NCBI GenBank assembly: GCA_037074705.1
Contig: CM073591.1
Span: 61,940,897 to 62,004,896, forward strand
Length of the DNA: 64,000 nt
DNA from: Zhengitettix transpicula
Lineage: Eukaryota; Arthropoda; Insecta; Orthoptera; Tetrigidae
Direction of reading: 5' to 3'
How positions within the stretch are numbered: position 1 is the stretch's first letter; every line of letters starts with the position of its first letter. The notes under the pieces are model-generated. The model saw only the letters and a program-made list of their open reading frames with translations, was not told the origin of the DNA and did not search any database. The position numbers and the translations under genes are program-made. Positions 10,521 to 24,127 of this stretch are shown here, in pieces.

Positions 10521-13500
10521 CCACTTGAACTTATGGTAACTATACAAAAGAGCTAGGCCAGACTGCGCTTCTCAATTCAACCCTCCTTTCGATATCTCTT
10601 CCAGATATCAAAATTCATTAATTTACCTTCCCCTTGTGGGTCAAATCATTTTTCCTCCAATTTTAATTTGGAATTAATGTAATATAATAAAATAATTTTG
10701 GACAACTGGAACCAGGTACCGTCACTTTTGGAGGATATATTCAGTTCTATTAACTGTCTTTGGAGTCCAACTTCCAACTTTTCACCCGTCTGACACAAGC
10801 TGTCCACCACTGTCCTAAAATAACAATCACCCCCCTCCCCCTTCATTCAACAACTACCAGCTCACACTACTCAGTTTTTCAGGTGAGTCACTTAGTCACA
10901 TTACAGTATATTCATATATACATAAATTAATTTAGGAAGAATTCTTTTTTAAAAATTTTTTAATTACATTCATAATAATTTTGTTTTAACAGTGCAAATT
11001 TCTGCTTCGATATTGCCTTGCTAATGCAGCTAGCTGGCCATGTTAGAGAATAAGGTACCATGTTACCTAAAGAATCTAGTGAGTAAGAAAAGTGATGTAC
11101 ATCGTTACCAAACTAGGAGTAAAACGGAGAAATAAAATTAGTAGTGTTTTACATATTTAATTATGGTTTAATTATAAGCTAACTGTGGAAATAAAATAAT
11201 GAAAAATTATAAGTCAATTTAAGAAAAGAATTAGTGTATGCTAGAAATAATCATTTTATTAACTAAAGCTAAATAAATAAAATATCTGTGTTACTCACGG
11301 TTGAAGCAAAGCATTTCCCTCAGGAATGAGAAATGAGCAGTATTGTTCCTGTTACTTCAATTTCAGATTCCACCTTTTTCCTATCCATACCAATTATTTT
11401 GATATTTTTATTAAAAATTAAACAAATAAAACACTAAAAAAGTTATCTGTGACAAGCATGAAATAAAATGCTTCAAGGAAACAGCAGTAAATTTTAATGA
11501 CTATACAACAATAAAACTAGGTAAAGAATTTAAAGAAAAACTGTTATTTAAGTCTGATGAAAAGTAGATACATTGGTATTTAACTACTACTGTATATTCA
11601 ATAGGAAATATTAGTTTCAATGACACCAGGTTAGCAATATTTACAACTGATATATGGAAGTGGTAATTGCTGCACTCAGTAGAAAATTTTGATAAAAGAC
11701 ACACAACTGACTTTAAAAAATTTTGTATTAAAATTTTACCTTGCTCATTTAACTGAAACTAACAGAACTCAACATATATTACCAGTATATTAGTTAATTA
11801 ATTAACCAACCAAAGTCCTAAAGTTAAAAAATAAAATAAAAGTAGTTCTTATGTGCCAATGTTTTCTGCATTATTTGAAAAATACTGAATATAAAAAGGC
11901 TTCTTGGGTTTCCATCCAGGTTATCTCCATTGTGAGAAACATTTTGATGACTTAAACAATGATATAATTATGTCATAGTAAATGTGTCACCATCTAAAAT
12001 CTAATTATATTACTTTCAACATAGGCTTTTATATTTTAATTTAATAATAGTGTACTATTATCTAACCAGTCACAAACAATTTTCATAATAATTACATGTA
12101 GGTAAAACTCATTAATAAGTATGTAATAAAAACATTAATAAATACTTATATATTATAAAGAGTTTCAGAAAGTGTTCAGAAATATCTCCAACTATATTTG
12201 AGTAAAATTTATTTATTATCAAATTGCACATAATACATTATATTTTGAAATTGTTTAACAATTAAGAAAATGAAAACTCTTTATAAAAAACTCTTGATGT
12301 AAATCAATTGTAGACAAACAATGAAATTTCAAAAGCTATCAGTTACGAACATTTCTAAATCAGGAACTTTTTCTACTCAATAATAGCATTGTGGCCAGTA
12401 CACAAAACAGTACCAAAGATTCTCTACCACAAATAAAGTGCTTAAAAATACTCTGTCCATGAAGTTCATTGCAACAAAAAATGGAGAAGTATTTTAAAAA
12501 TTGGAGGAACAGAAATATTGGAACAGTAAAATATACAGACAAACTGGACAATTGAAAACTGTTATGAAATTATTCTGGGGTCATTACCAACACACAATTT
12601 GTGTTCCTTATATGCTGCTTAAAACTGTGTAAATGGTAATAAAATATGGTCTAAATGAAAAATATTAAAAGAGGAAAAACTGATAAATACCTCCTGAAAC
12701 TCCTAGTCATAGATTAGCATCAGTACAAATGGTTATTTACAGAGTCTCAGTGAAAAGTTATGTAATTTCAAACTATTCAAAACAAAATAGACTTGTTTTC
12801 TCTCTATTAGAAAATAATTATTTTCTATAAACTTGTGGAAATTTCTGCACAATGCATGCATACAATAAATAACAAGACTTACAGAGTACCAAATACTTTA
12901 AGATAATGGTTTTCTTTAATGTTTATATATATGACTAGCAAAAAATGAAAACCTGTCTTACAGCATGTCTCTACATTATCTATAGAAAACTACATGGGTC
13001 AACATTTCCCTGTATTTGTAACTTTTGCCTATACTATTTACACTAAATTTTGAAAACAATCACATTTTAGACTAAACAAATTTTATAAATTACAATAAAT
13101 ATACTCATAACTTCCTTATTGTATTTTACAAAAAATATTCATCTGAATACTATAAAACTTTGAAATACTCAATATTACATTTACCAAAACAACTATTACA
13201 GAAGTAAAAGTTGTAAACAACACTCACAGACAAGTGGACATGAATAAACTGCTAAGGCAGTTATGTTGATAGTGATCACTTCTATGCTCATATTTTTTTG
13301 TATATGAGATTTTAGACATAAAATCTTCAACACAAGACTAAAAATATGTTTTCTTTTTTGATGTTGCACTCCAAGGAAAATTTTCAATTGGAATATGTAA
13401 TAAATTAAAGAAATCATTATTCTATACGTTAAACTGTAAGTTGTTAATGATTTCCTTTTGTGAGCTTAGAAGCATTCGCTTCCTTTTAATATCTGTTCAT

Positions 13501-14077
13501 GTTAAGATCCACAATCTTTCTCACCAATATAAGATGACTTAAATCAATAATATCACAAGAATAAACCCTTCATACACAACAATGAAGCAAGACATACAAA
13601 CTGATAAAATATTTTTGGCTGATAAAGATTATTTTTATTATAATGTTCATATATAAATAAAAACTATAAAGAAAATTAAAGATAAAAATTATAGAAAACC
13701 TGTCTGTGTTCTAGTATAAAAATTACTTTAGCTGCATTATCCAGAACATATTAATTTTATCAAGTACAATATACTTTTTAAATAGCTATAGTACCAAGAC
13801 CTAAGGCTAAACATTATTCTAAATTTATAACACAGCTACTATGTTTCAACACACTCAATTGATGTAGCTCTCAGAAACAAGGATAAGGAAATGAACACTC
13901 ATCACTTTTCTGATAATACTGTTAAAAGTTTTAACGATTTAATGAATTGTGTAATATTCTCAGTTAGGTTTCAAAGGATGGAAGAAAACAAACACTGAAG
14001 AAATAGAGGAAATGTTTTTACTCATTGGAGGCCAGTGAGAGAGCAGAAATGCCATCCACCTCACCTCCACACCCCCA
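10521..14077. other. gene-free stretch, possible long UBE2Z 3' UTR
   Basis: This AT-rich DNA downstream of UBE2Z has no coding region I can support. The first AATAAA I see on the minus strand after the UBE2Z stop is near 13634-13639, about 440 bases away, so part of this may be its 3' UTR. A somewhat less AT-rich piece at 10560-10870 has no recognisable content. Confidence 0.4.
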
Positions 14078-17000
14078 TCAGCTGTCAGTTTGGCCTGCTG
14101 CTTGCTCAACTTCAGGTTCCTCTTCTTCAGACACATCACTTGAGCAGTCATTATCAGAAGAACCCTCTGACCTGTTTTCCCCTCCTCCTGCTCCTTCTGG
14201 TGGAATACTTAAGTTGGAAGAGGATGATGACATACCAAATTTTAGAGCCAAGCGAGCATGAATACACTGAATACGTATCAGCACTGCTTCATATTGGAAA
14301 ATACCACGTTCCTCACCAAATGGATCCTGTAAATTTTTTGAAATATTATAAACTGGAGGTTTTCCTGGTGATTTTATCCTAAATATAATTTGGTCTACAT
14401 TAGCGATAACATTTCAACGCCAATTGTCTGCTATTGTTGTCAAGAGTTGTTGTCAAGTTGACTGTGATACTGAGATGGTGGTATATGTATTTATATCTGC
14501 CCTCATCTGAGAGCTGTGCTCCAACTGGTCAGCTTTTTCTTTCACTTATTCTGGAGCATATTATCAGAAGGTTAAAAATTGTGGAGTTTTATGGATGCAA
14601 GGCATGGATTATATGCTTTGCTAAGCTGGAACCCACTGACCCAGTTCAGTAAATTTTCTGAAGCCCTAAATTCAATGACTTCGGCAATTTACACCGTTCC
14701 ATAATTCATTCATCTGGTCTAAGCTTATTGCATTTTCAAAATCAATTTTGTATACAATCATGTGTGCTGTATAACCAAATGCACATGTGATGATCCAAGC
14801 ACCATTGCCAGCTCACACGATCATAATTATACTCAATGAAAAAATTAATATGGTTCATTCAAATTATTGGTTTAGTTATGAAAAGTTATACATTTAGTCA
14901 TAAGTTTAAAGTCAAATCAATTTTTATACATATTGAATAACCAAAAGTAATAACCATTATTATAAGTTATTTTACTTGATTATTTTTCAAAACTGTAATA
15001 GTTACATGCAGACTACAAATGTCGTATATTTTCCAGGGACAACTATGAGTTCTTTGTACAAAAAGACTGAAATACTTGTCCCTAGATGGTGAAATAATAA
15101 ATTATTTGATGTGATAACTGTAACATACCTGCATATAATGCCCATTTAGATGCATTTTCTTTCTAATTGAAGCTTCATAATAGTCATGAAATTCGAGGAA
15201 TGTTTTTTCCATTACTTCCTGCAAAGTTTCAGGGATATTCAAATGTGTATCATTCTCCAACATGCCACAAACTGCAACTCTAAGAGTTTCATGATGAATT
15301 ATATCATTGTAACGAGAAGAATCACCAGAGCACCGTTCCTAAAAATAACATAACAACATAAGTCATTGTCCAAGACTAACACAGCATCAATCATACAAGT
15401 GTAATAAGCCTCTTATATTACATCAAACCTAGCAACAATAAAAAATGAAAAGCCATAGGCTATTCTTGGAAGACAAGGAAAACACTTTTTAGAACATAAC
15501 TAATGGTTTTCCAAATGTAAGTAGTTGATGAAATTCTCTTGGGATTCCAACTGTGTTAGTTTGTCAAAGTACACAATATTTTGATTGCAGTTATTGAAAT
15601 GTCAATGGTTTTTGATGATCTTACCTGGCTAGAATCACAAAAGAAATTCATCCACATTTTTCAGTGTACAGTCTACCATTTGTGCATTATGCACAACCCA
15701 AACAAAAAGTGTGTTTTGAAACAATACCTCTAGGAAATTTGTATTTAATAAAATCTTTAGAATTATTAACATGCCTACCCTCTCAAATCCAGGTTCATTA
15801 TGATAAGGTTTTTCATTCAGGAGACTCTGGATTGATATGAGCACAGATGCCAGACTTTGAGCTGGACTCCAACAGGGTCCAGTCCATGTCCTGTGGGCAT
15901 GTTCGAAAAAATTAAAACACTATATTTCAATATTGAATATGCATTCTTTTAATATACATTATGTATTGTTAATCAATTTATTTTAACAATTATAACTACA
16001 TATTTCAAAATACATTTTGCTTTCAGCACAGAATTATTTCATATTTCTTTCCCTTCTTTACATCTAGAGATATTAATAATAAACTACTGTAGAATGAAGT
16101 TTTTAATACCAGTCACGAAAATTCATTAAAAATGTACAACTACTTAAAATAAGTTGTACAAAAAATTTATTGAGTAGTCAATTTACCATTATTGTTTATG
16201 AACACACTAGTGCTGTAAATTAAGTCAACTAAATGGCTCTATAGCTTGCTTAAGACTACAGTTCAACTACATTTATGTAATAAAATAATTCCTATTAAAT
16301 ACATTTATTTCAACATTACCTCAAGAATAGTATGATTATATAGTCAACAATATGGAATCACCCAATATATACATAAATGAGAATTACATCTTCCAACACT
16401 TGCAGAATATTTAATTTTACAACTATTATTGTATTGTTCATTCAAAGCTATCAATTAGGAATTATAAATAACTTATTACTAACATATTGCACACACAATA
16501 TAATCACAATTAGCCATTTATGATTATACTTACTACGATTTTTTTCATTAGAGAATCAATTGAAAAATGTAGAAATGAGTGTGACCTTCTATAACTACAT
16601 ATTCAACCATGAAATTGTCAAATAAATTAACTTCAATAAATAAATTCAATTTAGCAAGGAGACAGCCCTGTTTTAAAAATATATGATCTAGTTTATTCCT
16701 TTGAATAAAATCCAGAGATATATTTAATTAGTAAGTTTCATTTATGTGCAGTTTTCTATTCTTGAATACTTGTTACATTTGACTCCCATAATGAACCCAA
16801 CCTTTGATAGTGATAACTATATTAAATACCTTAGTGATGCATGAATAAAATCTCTCAATTAATTGACAATTATATCTTTCTTTGATTTAGTGTACAAAGA
16901 ATTATTTGATACATAAAAAACCTCTTCTCTTCAAAACCGTTTATAACAATCATTCCATTGACATGTTAGCTGCTTGACTCAAAATATTTTAATAGTAAAA

Positions 17001-18450
17001 TAAAATGGAGTACTCTATATTTCAGTGATCTGTTCCCGTAGTTAATTAGATAACAAATATGATTTTGAAGTTTAGGAACATATTTTCTAACCCTGAATAT
17101 GATTATTTCACTCACATCACAAGAAACTTCCACCCTCACTATAGAATTCTATTTACTTTCAATCTATTTACATATTATCAATGTGTCAAATTACATATAC
17201 AAGGGAAAGAACATGTACAAAAGAATATATTTACTTACCAGACCATTACCTGGATAATAAATTTGTTGACATAAACAAATTAAATAATTGACAACTAATT
17301 AATAAAATCAATTTTTGAGGGTGCATTGCTGAATAAGACTAAAAACAAATGTGAATAGAATCATCAGAATATGAAAACACTAAAATTAACATTTTTTTGT
17401 AGTAAAATTTAATTTATGAATCATATTAGTATAGTTACTTACCCTAATATACTGAGGCATATTTTGCCATTTTTATACAAGTTTGGATTAAAACGAACAG
17501 TCCCTCCACCTGTTGTCATTAATTTCACTCTTGGTGGTCTAATTGGATAATCAGGAGGGCAGCGAATTAGAAAATAGAAAAAGCCTCCTTCATATGGAGT
17601 ATCAAATGACCCAGTAATGAGGGCATGAATTACAGTGATGTCATTTTCATCAGGGACAACAAAAAGTCCAGGTGGGGGTTCATTGTAGATAGACATCATA
17701 TCCCTGAAAATTTAATATAATATTTAATTTTTCATAAGTAAAATACACAACAATTTACATGGTTTTGATGAACAATGAAGTTAATTATCAATTACAGCAA
17801 TCAATTATAAATACTTCTGATCAACAGATGAATGGGAATCTGTAGAAAGTTTCTGATATGAGTGGATTGAAATAAATACCTATTTGGATAAACTTGTAAT
17901 GACTTTATTAACAAAGTTCAAATCATTTTACCTTCAATAGTATTTAAATAATACATACACTTAAATCTTCCTCGATCTTGTGATTGTTTACTCATGTTAA
18001 CAATTGGTTGGTACTGAATAGAAATTACTTTATTATTATTATTTCCCAAATAGAACATTTCTTGATCAATCTTGTGCACCCAAATTCAATTTTAATATAT
18101 GCTAGAGTATTAACTTATATTGTGTAACAGGAAGTAGTAATTATATGCACTTATGGCGTAAGTGAAAAATAAAATCGGAGAATGTTTTATTTAATAGAAT
18201 GATATGTTTAAAGAAATAAGAAACTATTGTTAAAAAAACTGCAAAACTAATGAAAACACTGATGGTTTCGAGTTCAATATAAAACACCTATACAATTTCG
18301 TAAATTCCGAAATTACCTTTTGATCCTCAGAAGGCATTGAGGCGATGGAGTTTCTTTTTGCCAATCTGTATTAGTGATGGGATCCCAGTCGGTGGCTAGT
18401 GACCCTAAAGCGTTTATTGGTATTAATTTCGGAGCAGGCATTTTTGCCAT
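14078..18450 (-). CDS. UBE2Z: ubiquitin-conjugating enzyme E2 Z, 5 exons
   Basis: This E2 enzyme accepts ubiquitin (in vertebrates also FAT10) from the E1 UBA6 and passes it to substrates. Coding exons on the minus strand are 18317-18450, 17443-17703, 15779-15890, 15129-15338 and 14078-14326. Joins are in phase and give 321 residues (human 354). The start is the ATG at 18450; a second Met is residue 4. Residues about 36-200 form the UBC fold, with the family block IYNEPPPG and the active-site Cys127 in [10 protein letters not shown]. As in known UBE2Z, the usual E2 HPN motif is replaced by FNPN. The block after the active site ([24 protein letters not shown]) is near-identical to the vertebrate protein as I recall it. 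The C-terminus ends in a Ser/Glu-rich acidic tail. All introns have U2-type GT-AG ends. Confidence 0.96.
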
Positions 18451-19922
18451 TTTCCTGTTACTCAATTGAGTGAAAGTAATGTCCAACAAAAATTGTTTAT
18501 GACAGTTGCCCTAGACTAATAATCTCCTCTTTACTCTTGGTGATTATGAAAAATATCATAATGACACAGTTAAACAGTCACGGTGAAACATATAATTTAA
18601 CTTTTAATTCCTGTCTACACTGGAGCACGACAGCCCGCACTATTGTATATCATTTAGCTAGTTACCGCCATAATGCTACTTCCAAAGGTACAAGAATGAA
18701 AATATCGTACACTACCAGAGTATATACGTTCGCTTGCAGAGTATATGGTGCATAGTAAAAAAAAACGTGAACTATGAATATTCGCTGTAATTAGATAAAA
18801 TAATAGTTGTAACAGAAAATTGATCGCTTAGAATTTGTTTTATAAAACATATAGCTTTGATATACACGAAGTAAAAGTCATTCTATTCTATGTGTGCAGA
18901 ACTAAATCATATGTCAAATAATTTTAACTGAGATATCAAATATTTTGATTTTAACCAAGTAATAATAGTTTCAATATTCCAAGTAATACGTATATCTAAA
19001 TTCTAACTGAAAATAAAAATATTTATGCCATCCCTAAACGTTACTATTGACACCGGGTTTATATCCATCACAGATAAAAAGAGGTATATTAACGGTAAAC
19101 TTTGTAAGTTTACAGTATTAAAAATCAGACTGATCCAAGATAATTTAACCAATTTATATTTCAAGCCATAAAAGAGACCTCATCTGCTGTATACATAAGA
19201 AATATGCCATAGGCTTATCAATCTGTATGAGAGTGTGAATTCTAATAGTTATATCGGAGATTGAAAAATTAGTATTTTCAAGTCAATAGAATAATCTTTT
19301 TTGTTTTTAAATATAAAATTTCCCAATACGTAGACTTATTTCAGAGCAGATGCTTAGTTTTAATCAGGTAAATGTAATTTCGAAGAGAGCACAATTGACA
19401 CTATTGTAGTACCAGAATTTGAATGCATCTAAGAAGATTATAGATAGCACTGGAGATGGAAATCGTATGATTATAATAAAACTATTAAAAATCACCAGAT
19501 AGAATTAATTATAATAATTTCTACTAACAATAATAAAATAGGATGTTAATTAGTATTGTACGTGAAATACTTTCTGAATGCATTCTTTTTCGTTTTATAT
19601 TTATAAAAAATTTGCTCAAATATGTTATCAATCACTACGCTGTAATTTGATATTTAAATGAAAGTTATTATTACCAATACTTCCCTTCAAATAAACCTCG
19701 AATTATCGATTCGATATATTTTGCCATCGAGTTATTACTACCAGACTTGAAAATATTTTTCTTCGATTCTAGTTCTGAGTAGTAAATGTTTTTAGAATCT
19801 ACTATACGTTTTCGAGCTCAAATTAATTTATGCTTTGTCTGATTTTTCGAATGATTTGTTGCTCTTTTATTACCCTTTGCATTCTTGGTTCCCTGTACTA
19901 GATAAACTTTTCACCACCGTTA
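18451..19922. promoter_or_regulatory. divergent intergenic region UBE2Z / NUDT17
   Basis: Start codons of the two genes point away from each other across 1.47 kb, so both promoters and 5' leaders must lie here. The sequence is AT-rich and shows no CpG-rich core or clear TATA box. No other gene is seen. Confidence 0.5.
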
Positions 19923-22900
19923 ATGGCTTGTGCACGAAGTACTTCACAAAACTTAAAACGAGTCGTCGTAGGACTGAAACAAACAAAAATTAGTTCTTCC
20001 CTAATTGTTCCAAAGTTTACAGATTGTATAGTGAAATATTTCTCACAAAATGCAGTATCAACACAAGTGGAATGTGATTTGCATAAAAATTTACTACTTT
20101 TATTCCCTGCAAATAAACAGGACGAAAGAATAATATTTTCTAATGAAGTGAATGAGAAAGATTCTGAAGTGGACAAAGTCATTCTCCAAGTAATTTGAAA
20201 TTTTAATCCACATAGTATGAATATAATTTCATTAGAGCCCTTAGTGTATGAAAATTTCCATATTTATTACAGGATGAGGTTATAGACGCCTAAAGCTTTG
20301 ATTTTTATCATCCCAATACTGAATTAATAATTTTTCCATATAGGAATAATTAATTCATGGTTATTTGTCCAATTACTGGATGCTCTTCATTCAGGTTTCA
20401 TTAATTGATTGACTTTGAATATTGTGTTATTAATAATTTAAATGTACAATGAAATCATTTTAAAATAAGTTATATGTCATCATCAAATTGAATTAGAGAC
20501 TTCGAAATACAAAAGACTGATTTTTGATTAATTTATTGTAGGGGGTTGAGTATGTTAATTTTATCAGTAGCATAAATAATATTTTTCATTTGACTTAGTT
20601 TAAACACTGTTAATGATATTGATCATTACCATATCAAAACTTAATACAGAACTTATATGCTGTATCAATTAAAATATAATTGAGGCAGGATTTGTTACAT
20701 CAATTATAAACACATCATCTTCAACAATAATTATGCGCAGTAGTAGTTTTGGAAATGTTTTCACATCTATACTATTTTGCTTTACTTAATTGATGAAAGA
20801 TTCTGAAATTAAATTTTATACTATTTTAGCATTCACCAGAATGTCCCATGTTTGAACTGTACAAAAATGAACAATTATTATCTTCAATATCAGATAATAT
20901 ATTAAAGCAAGGAATTTATGTTGGTGTTGTTGTAATTTTGGAGTCATCAGATTCACGAATCATGTTGACTCAAAGAGCTGATCATATGAGGTCATTTCCA
21001 AAGACATGGGTACCACCAGGTGGACATTTAGGTAAGACAATGTGCAGGATGCATGTTTTCACTATGTTAACATGGAGATATATTAACTTGTATATGTTTT
21101 ATTTAAAGATTTTAGTATACTTCCACATCTGATGATTATTGTTTGGACAAATACTCTGTGTATTACAAATAATTTGTTTCTCAACTCTGGCAAATAATAC
21201 CCAACAGACCCTATTAAACTTTGTTTAGAGACTTGGTGATGGTACGTTTTAGCAGTAATGTACTTGCTATGTTAGCTTCATTTTCCTGCAGATGCCATCT
21301 GTGAATGCTCCACATTTGAGATAGACATGCATATATGAGGGTGGGGATATTATTTTTATTTTCTTTCATGATGGAAAATAATATAATGCCTTACACTCAT
21401 GGACAGAATTAAAAATTTTTTTAAAAAAAATATAATTATAAAGTACATGTATGAGGCAGACTCCTAGTCTGGGCCAGAATTTCAGTGTGAACTAATTCCA
21501 AAATGCTTGGGTATGAAATGGAGATCAGAATGGTAAGATTTTATTGTAATTGGATTAACTATGCAGAAGATACATTTAAATATATTTATAACTGGGTCTG
21601 GACATAAATGTTTGATTATATTGAAAACAGATTCTTCTTTCTTTTGTTTATTATAAAGTAATTGAAGTTAATTTAAATTTCAGAGTATGATGAAACTATA
21701 TTAGAAGGTGGACTGCGTGAATTGTATGAAGAAACAGGTTTGAAATTGAAACCAAAAGGTTACAAAATATTATGTTTGTGGGAATCTGTATTTCCTGTGG
21801 TGTTAGAAATGGGAACCCCAAGAAATCACCATGTAGTTGTTTATCTTCACATAAAGAGTGATGAAACTCACCAACAGTTATTGGATAAAATTATGGTAAT
21901 AAATATAAAATAACTTATTTAAATTACAGATATTATTTATTATTAGTTTTTATGACAGTAAAAAATGATGACAACTGATTGCTGGTAATTAAACATTATA
22001 TGGTATTCAATGGGAGCCATTTTGGCTTTCAGTGACTGAGAGCAGAGAAATAGACAGTTGTCACATCATCACACTTCTCCTTGCTTGCCAAAGCCCTTCT
22101 GCGTGAACAATAATGTGATTAATTTGAAAAGATCTATACAATTCTATGGAATGCATAGTGATAATTAATGAATCCCTACTTAAAATTAATTATGTAATCT
22201 CTGAAAATTTAGAGATTGCAACATTATAATTACCAATTATGCATGAAATAAAGTAGAAAGAAGTACACCTAAGCGAGTTTTTAAGTTGTGCAGTTATATA
22301 AGGTTTTTATGACGTATACTTTTTGATTTAGTTAAATTGTGAACATCTGAAAATGCATCTAAAAAATAATACTTATTTTAAGAATGAATCTACAATGGCC
22401 TGTATTGAGTTTTGAATTTTCAAGAACAATTGATTCAAAAGTACAACAAAGTTAGCATACCACACAATTTAACTTGAAGGAAAATATATTTTGATATGAA
22501 ACATGATCTCACAATCAAGCTTAATTTTAGTTTCATTTTGTTAATGTATTAGTGCAAGAGAATATTCTGGACTTCCAGAACCACCTATTGGAAATTATCA
22601 GCAAAGCTCTGGAGCCTTCTCCCTGTGTGCAGCAAAAATAGCAGATATATGTTCAATATATTGTTCTCGGAGTTCAACCGGGTTTTGCATAATTGTAGAA
22701 CGCAACATTTCGACGACTAAAAGCTCTGTCGTCATCTTCTAGGCGAAGAACGTTGCGTTCTACAATTATGCAAAACCCGGTTGAACTCTGAGAACAATAT
22801 ATTGAACAACTGCACCGGGAAAGGCTTCAATCTTTGATCAGATATATGTTATCTAAATGAAGTTAAATTTCAAACTCAACAGATCAACCTTGATTAACTA

Positions 22901-23479
22901 TTTTGTTTGACATCAGTATAGTATTCTTTATTTGCAGACTTTATAAAATTCCCTTCAAATTAATGTTGGGAATCAAAATTAAAATCCATACTACAGTTTT
23001 GAATTCTATATTAGACCATATTCCAATCAAATTAATGTTGATCAATTTTGGGATATGAAGAACAAGTAATTTGCAGTATTTTAAAAATACACAAATATAA
23101 AGCATTTAATTTAGCTTTCATATAATTTGCTTAGATGTTAATGTAGACAAAATGCACTTTTTTTACAATAGAAATGACTACATTTGCAAATAATTATTTC
23201 CATTCATTGCAGCTGGATCCAGAAGAGGTACAGGCATGTACATGGCTAAGTGAATCTAACATTCAGGCATTAATGAATGATGATACTCAAGAAACGCAAC
23301 CCCCATTTCAGCAGTGGGTACTACATAACGGTTTAGCACATCTGGTACCAAGAGAGTTGCCGATCAGAACAATGTTTTATTATTCATGGAATACAGGAGT
23401 GTACACAGGTACCCAACTCGCCTTAGAACAGTGGGTTAAAGGCAGACAAGAAAAACATTTTGAAAAATGCAAAGTTTAA
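19923..23479 (+). CDS. NUDT17: Nudix hydrolase, NUDT17 type, 4 exons
   Basis: This is a predicted Nudix hydrolase that cleaves a nucleoside diphosphate linked to another moiety; NUDT17 substrates are poorly defined. Coding exons are 19923-20189, 20830-21031, 21684-21895 and 23213-23479, in phase, giving 315 residues (human about 328). The Nudix box starts at Gly154 and follows the canonical spacing, G-x5-E160-x7-R168-E-L-x-E172-E173-x-G175-L; intron 2 splits the codon for residue 157. Family blocks before and after it are FPKTWVPPGGH, LWESVFP and NHHVVVYLH. The family also has a closing TGT-AL--W pattern, seen here as TGTQLALEQW. The first 89 residues match no domain I know. Donors are GTAATT, GTAAGA and GTAATA. 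AATAAA lies at 23570-23575, about 95 bases after the stop. Confidence 0.93.
22642..22850. mobile_element. palindromic Penelope-like insert with 12-bp target duplication
   Basis: Arms at 22651-22706 and 22752-22807 are reverse complements over 56 bases with one mismatch, around a 45-base centre. The direct repeat CAGATATATGTT occurs at 22642-22653 and 22839-22850, which I read as the target-site duplication. The right flank 22808-22838 belongs to the insert but not to the palindrome. The centre, read on the minus strand, has GAAGATGACGAC and GTCGTCGAAAT (a stem between GACGAC and GTCGTC, then GAAA), which resembles a hammerhead core as found in Penelope-like elements. It sits in NUDT17 intron 3. 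It has no coding content. Confidence 0.75.
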
Positions 23480-24127
23480 CCAGTTACCCTTGTTAAACTG
23501 GGGAAAAACGTAATGGAATATGACAAACGTCAAAAGACAGAATACTGCAATTGTGCATTACACACTAGAAATAAAATTGATTTGGAGTGGATTGGAACAA
23601 ATTTTTTCATTATTTCTTATTTTTAACAATACAAAATGTGCACAGGGTCTTGCCAATTCTAATAAAACCTCACCTATCTACTTTATTTTCAATGTTCTTT
23701 GGTGACTTAAATGCTAAAGCTGTCTTGCAAATGTACTTACAAGGGCAAGAGAATCAGAATTGGAGACAGCACACAGTTTAAGGAGCTGAGCTCCACATAT
23801 TCCCTAGCTTCCAATGGGACTTGAAACATCAGACTTTTCTTGATGAATCAGTCTTTGACAGCCTTAAACTACACAAGACTTATGTTGCATAATAAACAGT
23901 CAAACTTAACTGAAATATTTTAATTTTTTTAGAATAATTAAATACACTTGTAAAGGAAAGTTAAGGTCACATTTATGAGTGGACATCAGAAACACTTTTC
24001 ACAGTAATACACTTGTGTTATATAGTTAAGTTCATATATAAAACAAGTGTGTAAGAAGCGAAGCAAACCAAACACGATCATAATAGTCCGTTCTGATTAC
24101 ATTTGAGCAGAATGTGACAGTGTTTCA
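23480..24127. other. convergent 3' region of NUDT17 and PFDN5
   Basis: The two genes end tail to tail. AATAAA at 23570-23575 and further hexamers near 23660 and 23890 fit NUDT17 polyadenylation. A small inverted repeat, GTTTAAC with GTTAAAC, lies just after the NUDT17 stop. No gene is seen here. Confidence 0.5.
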
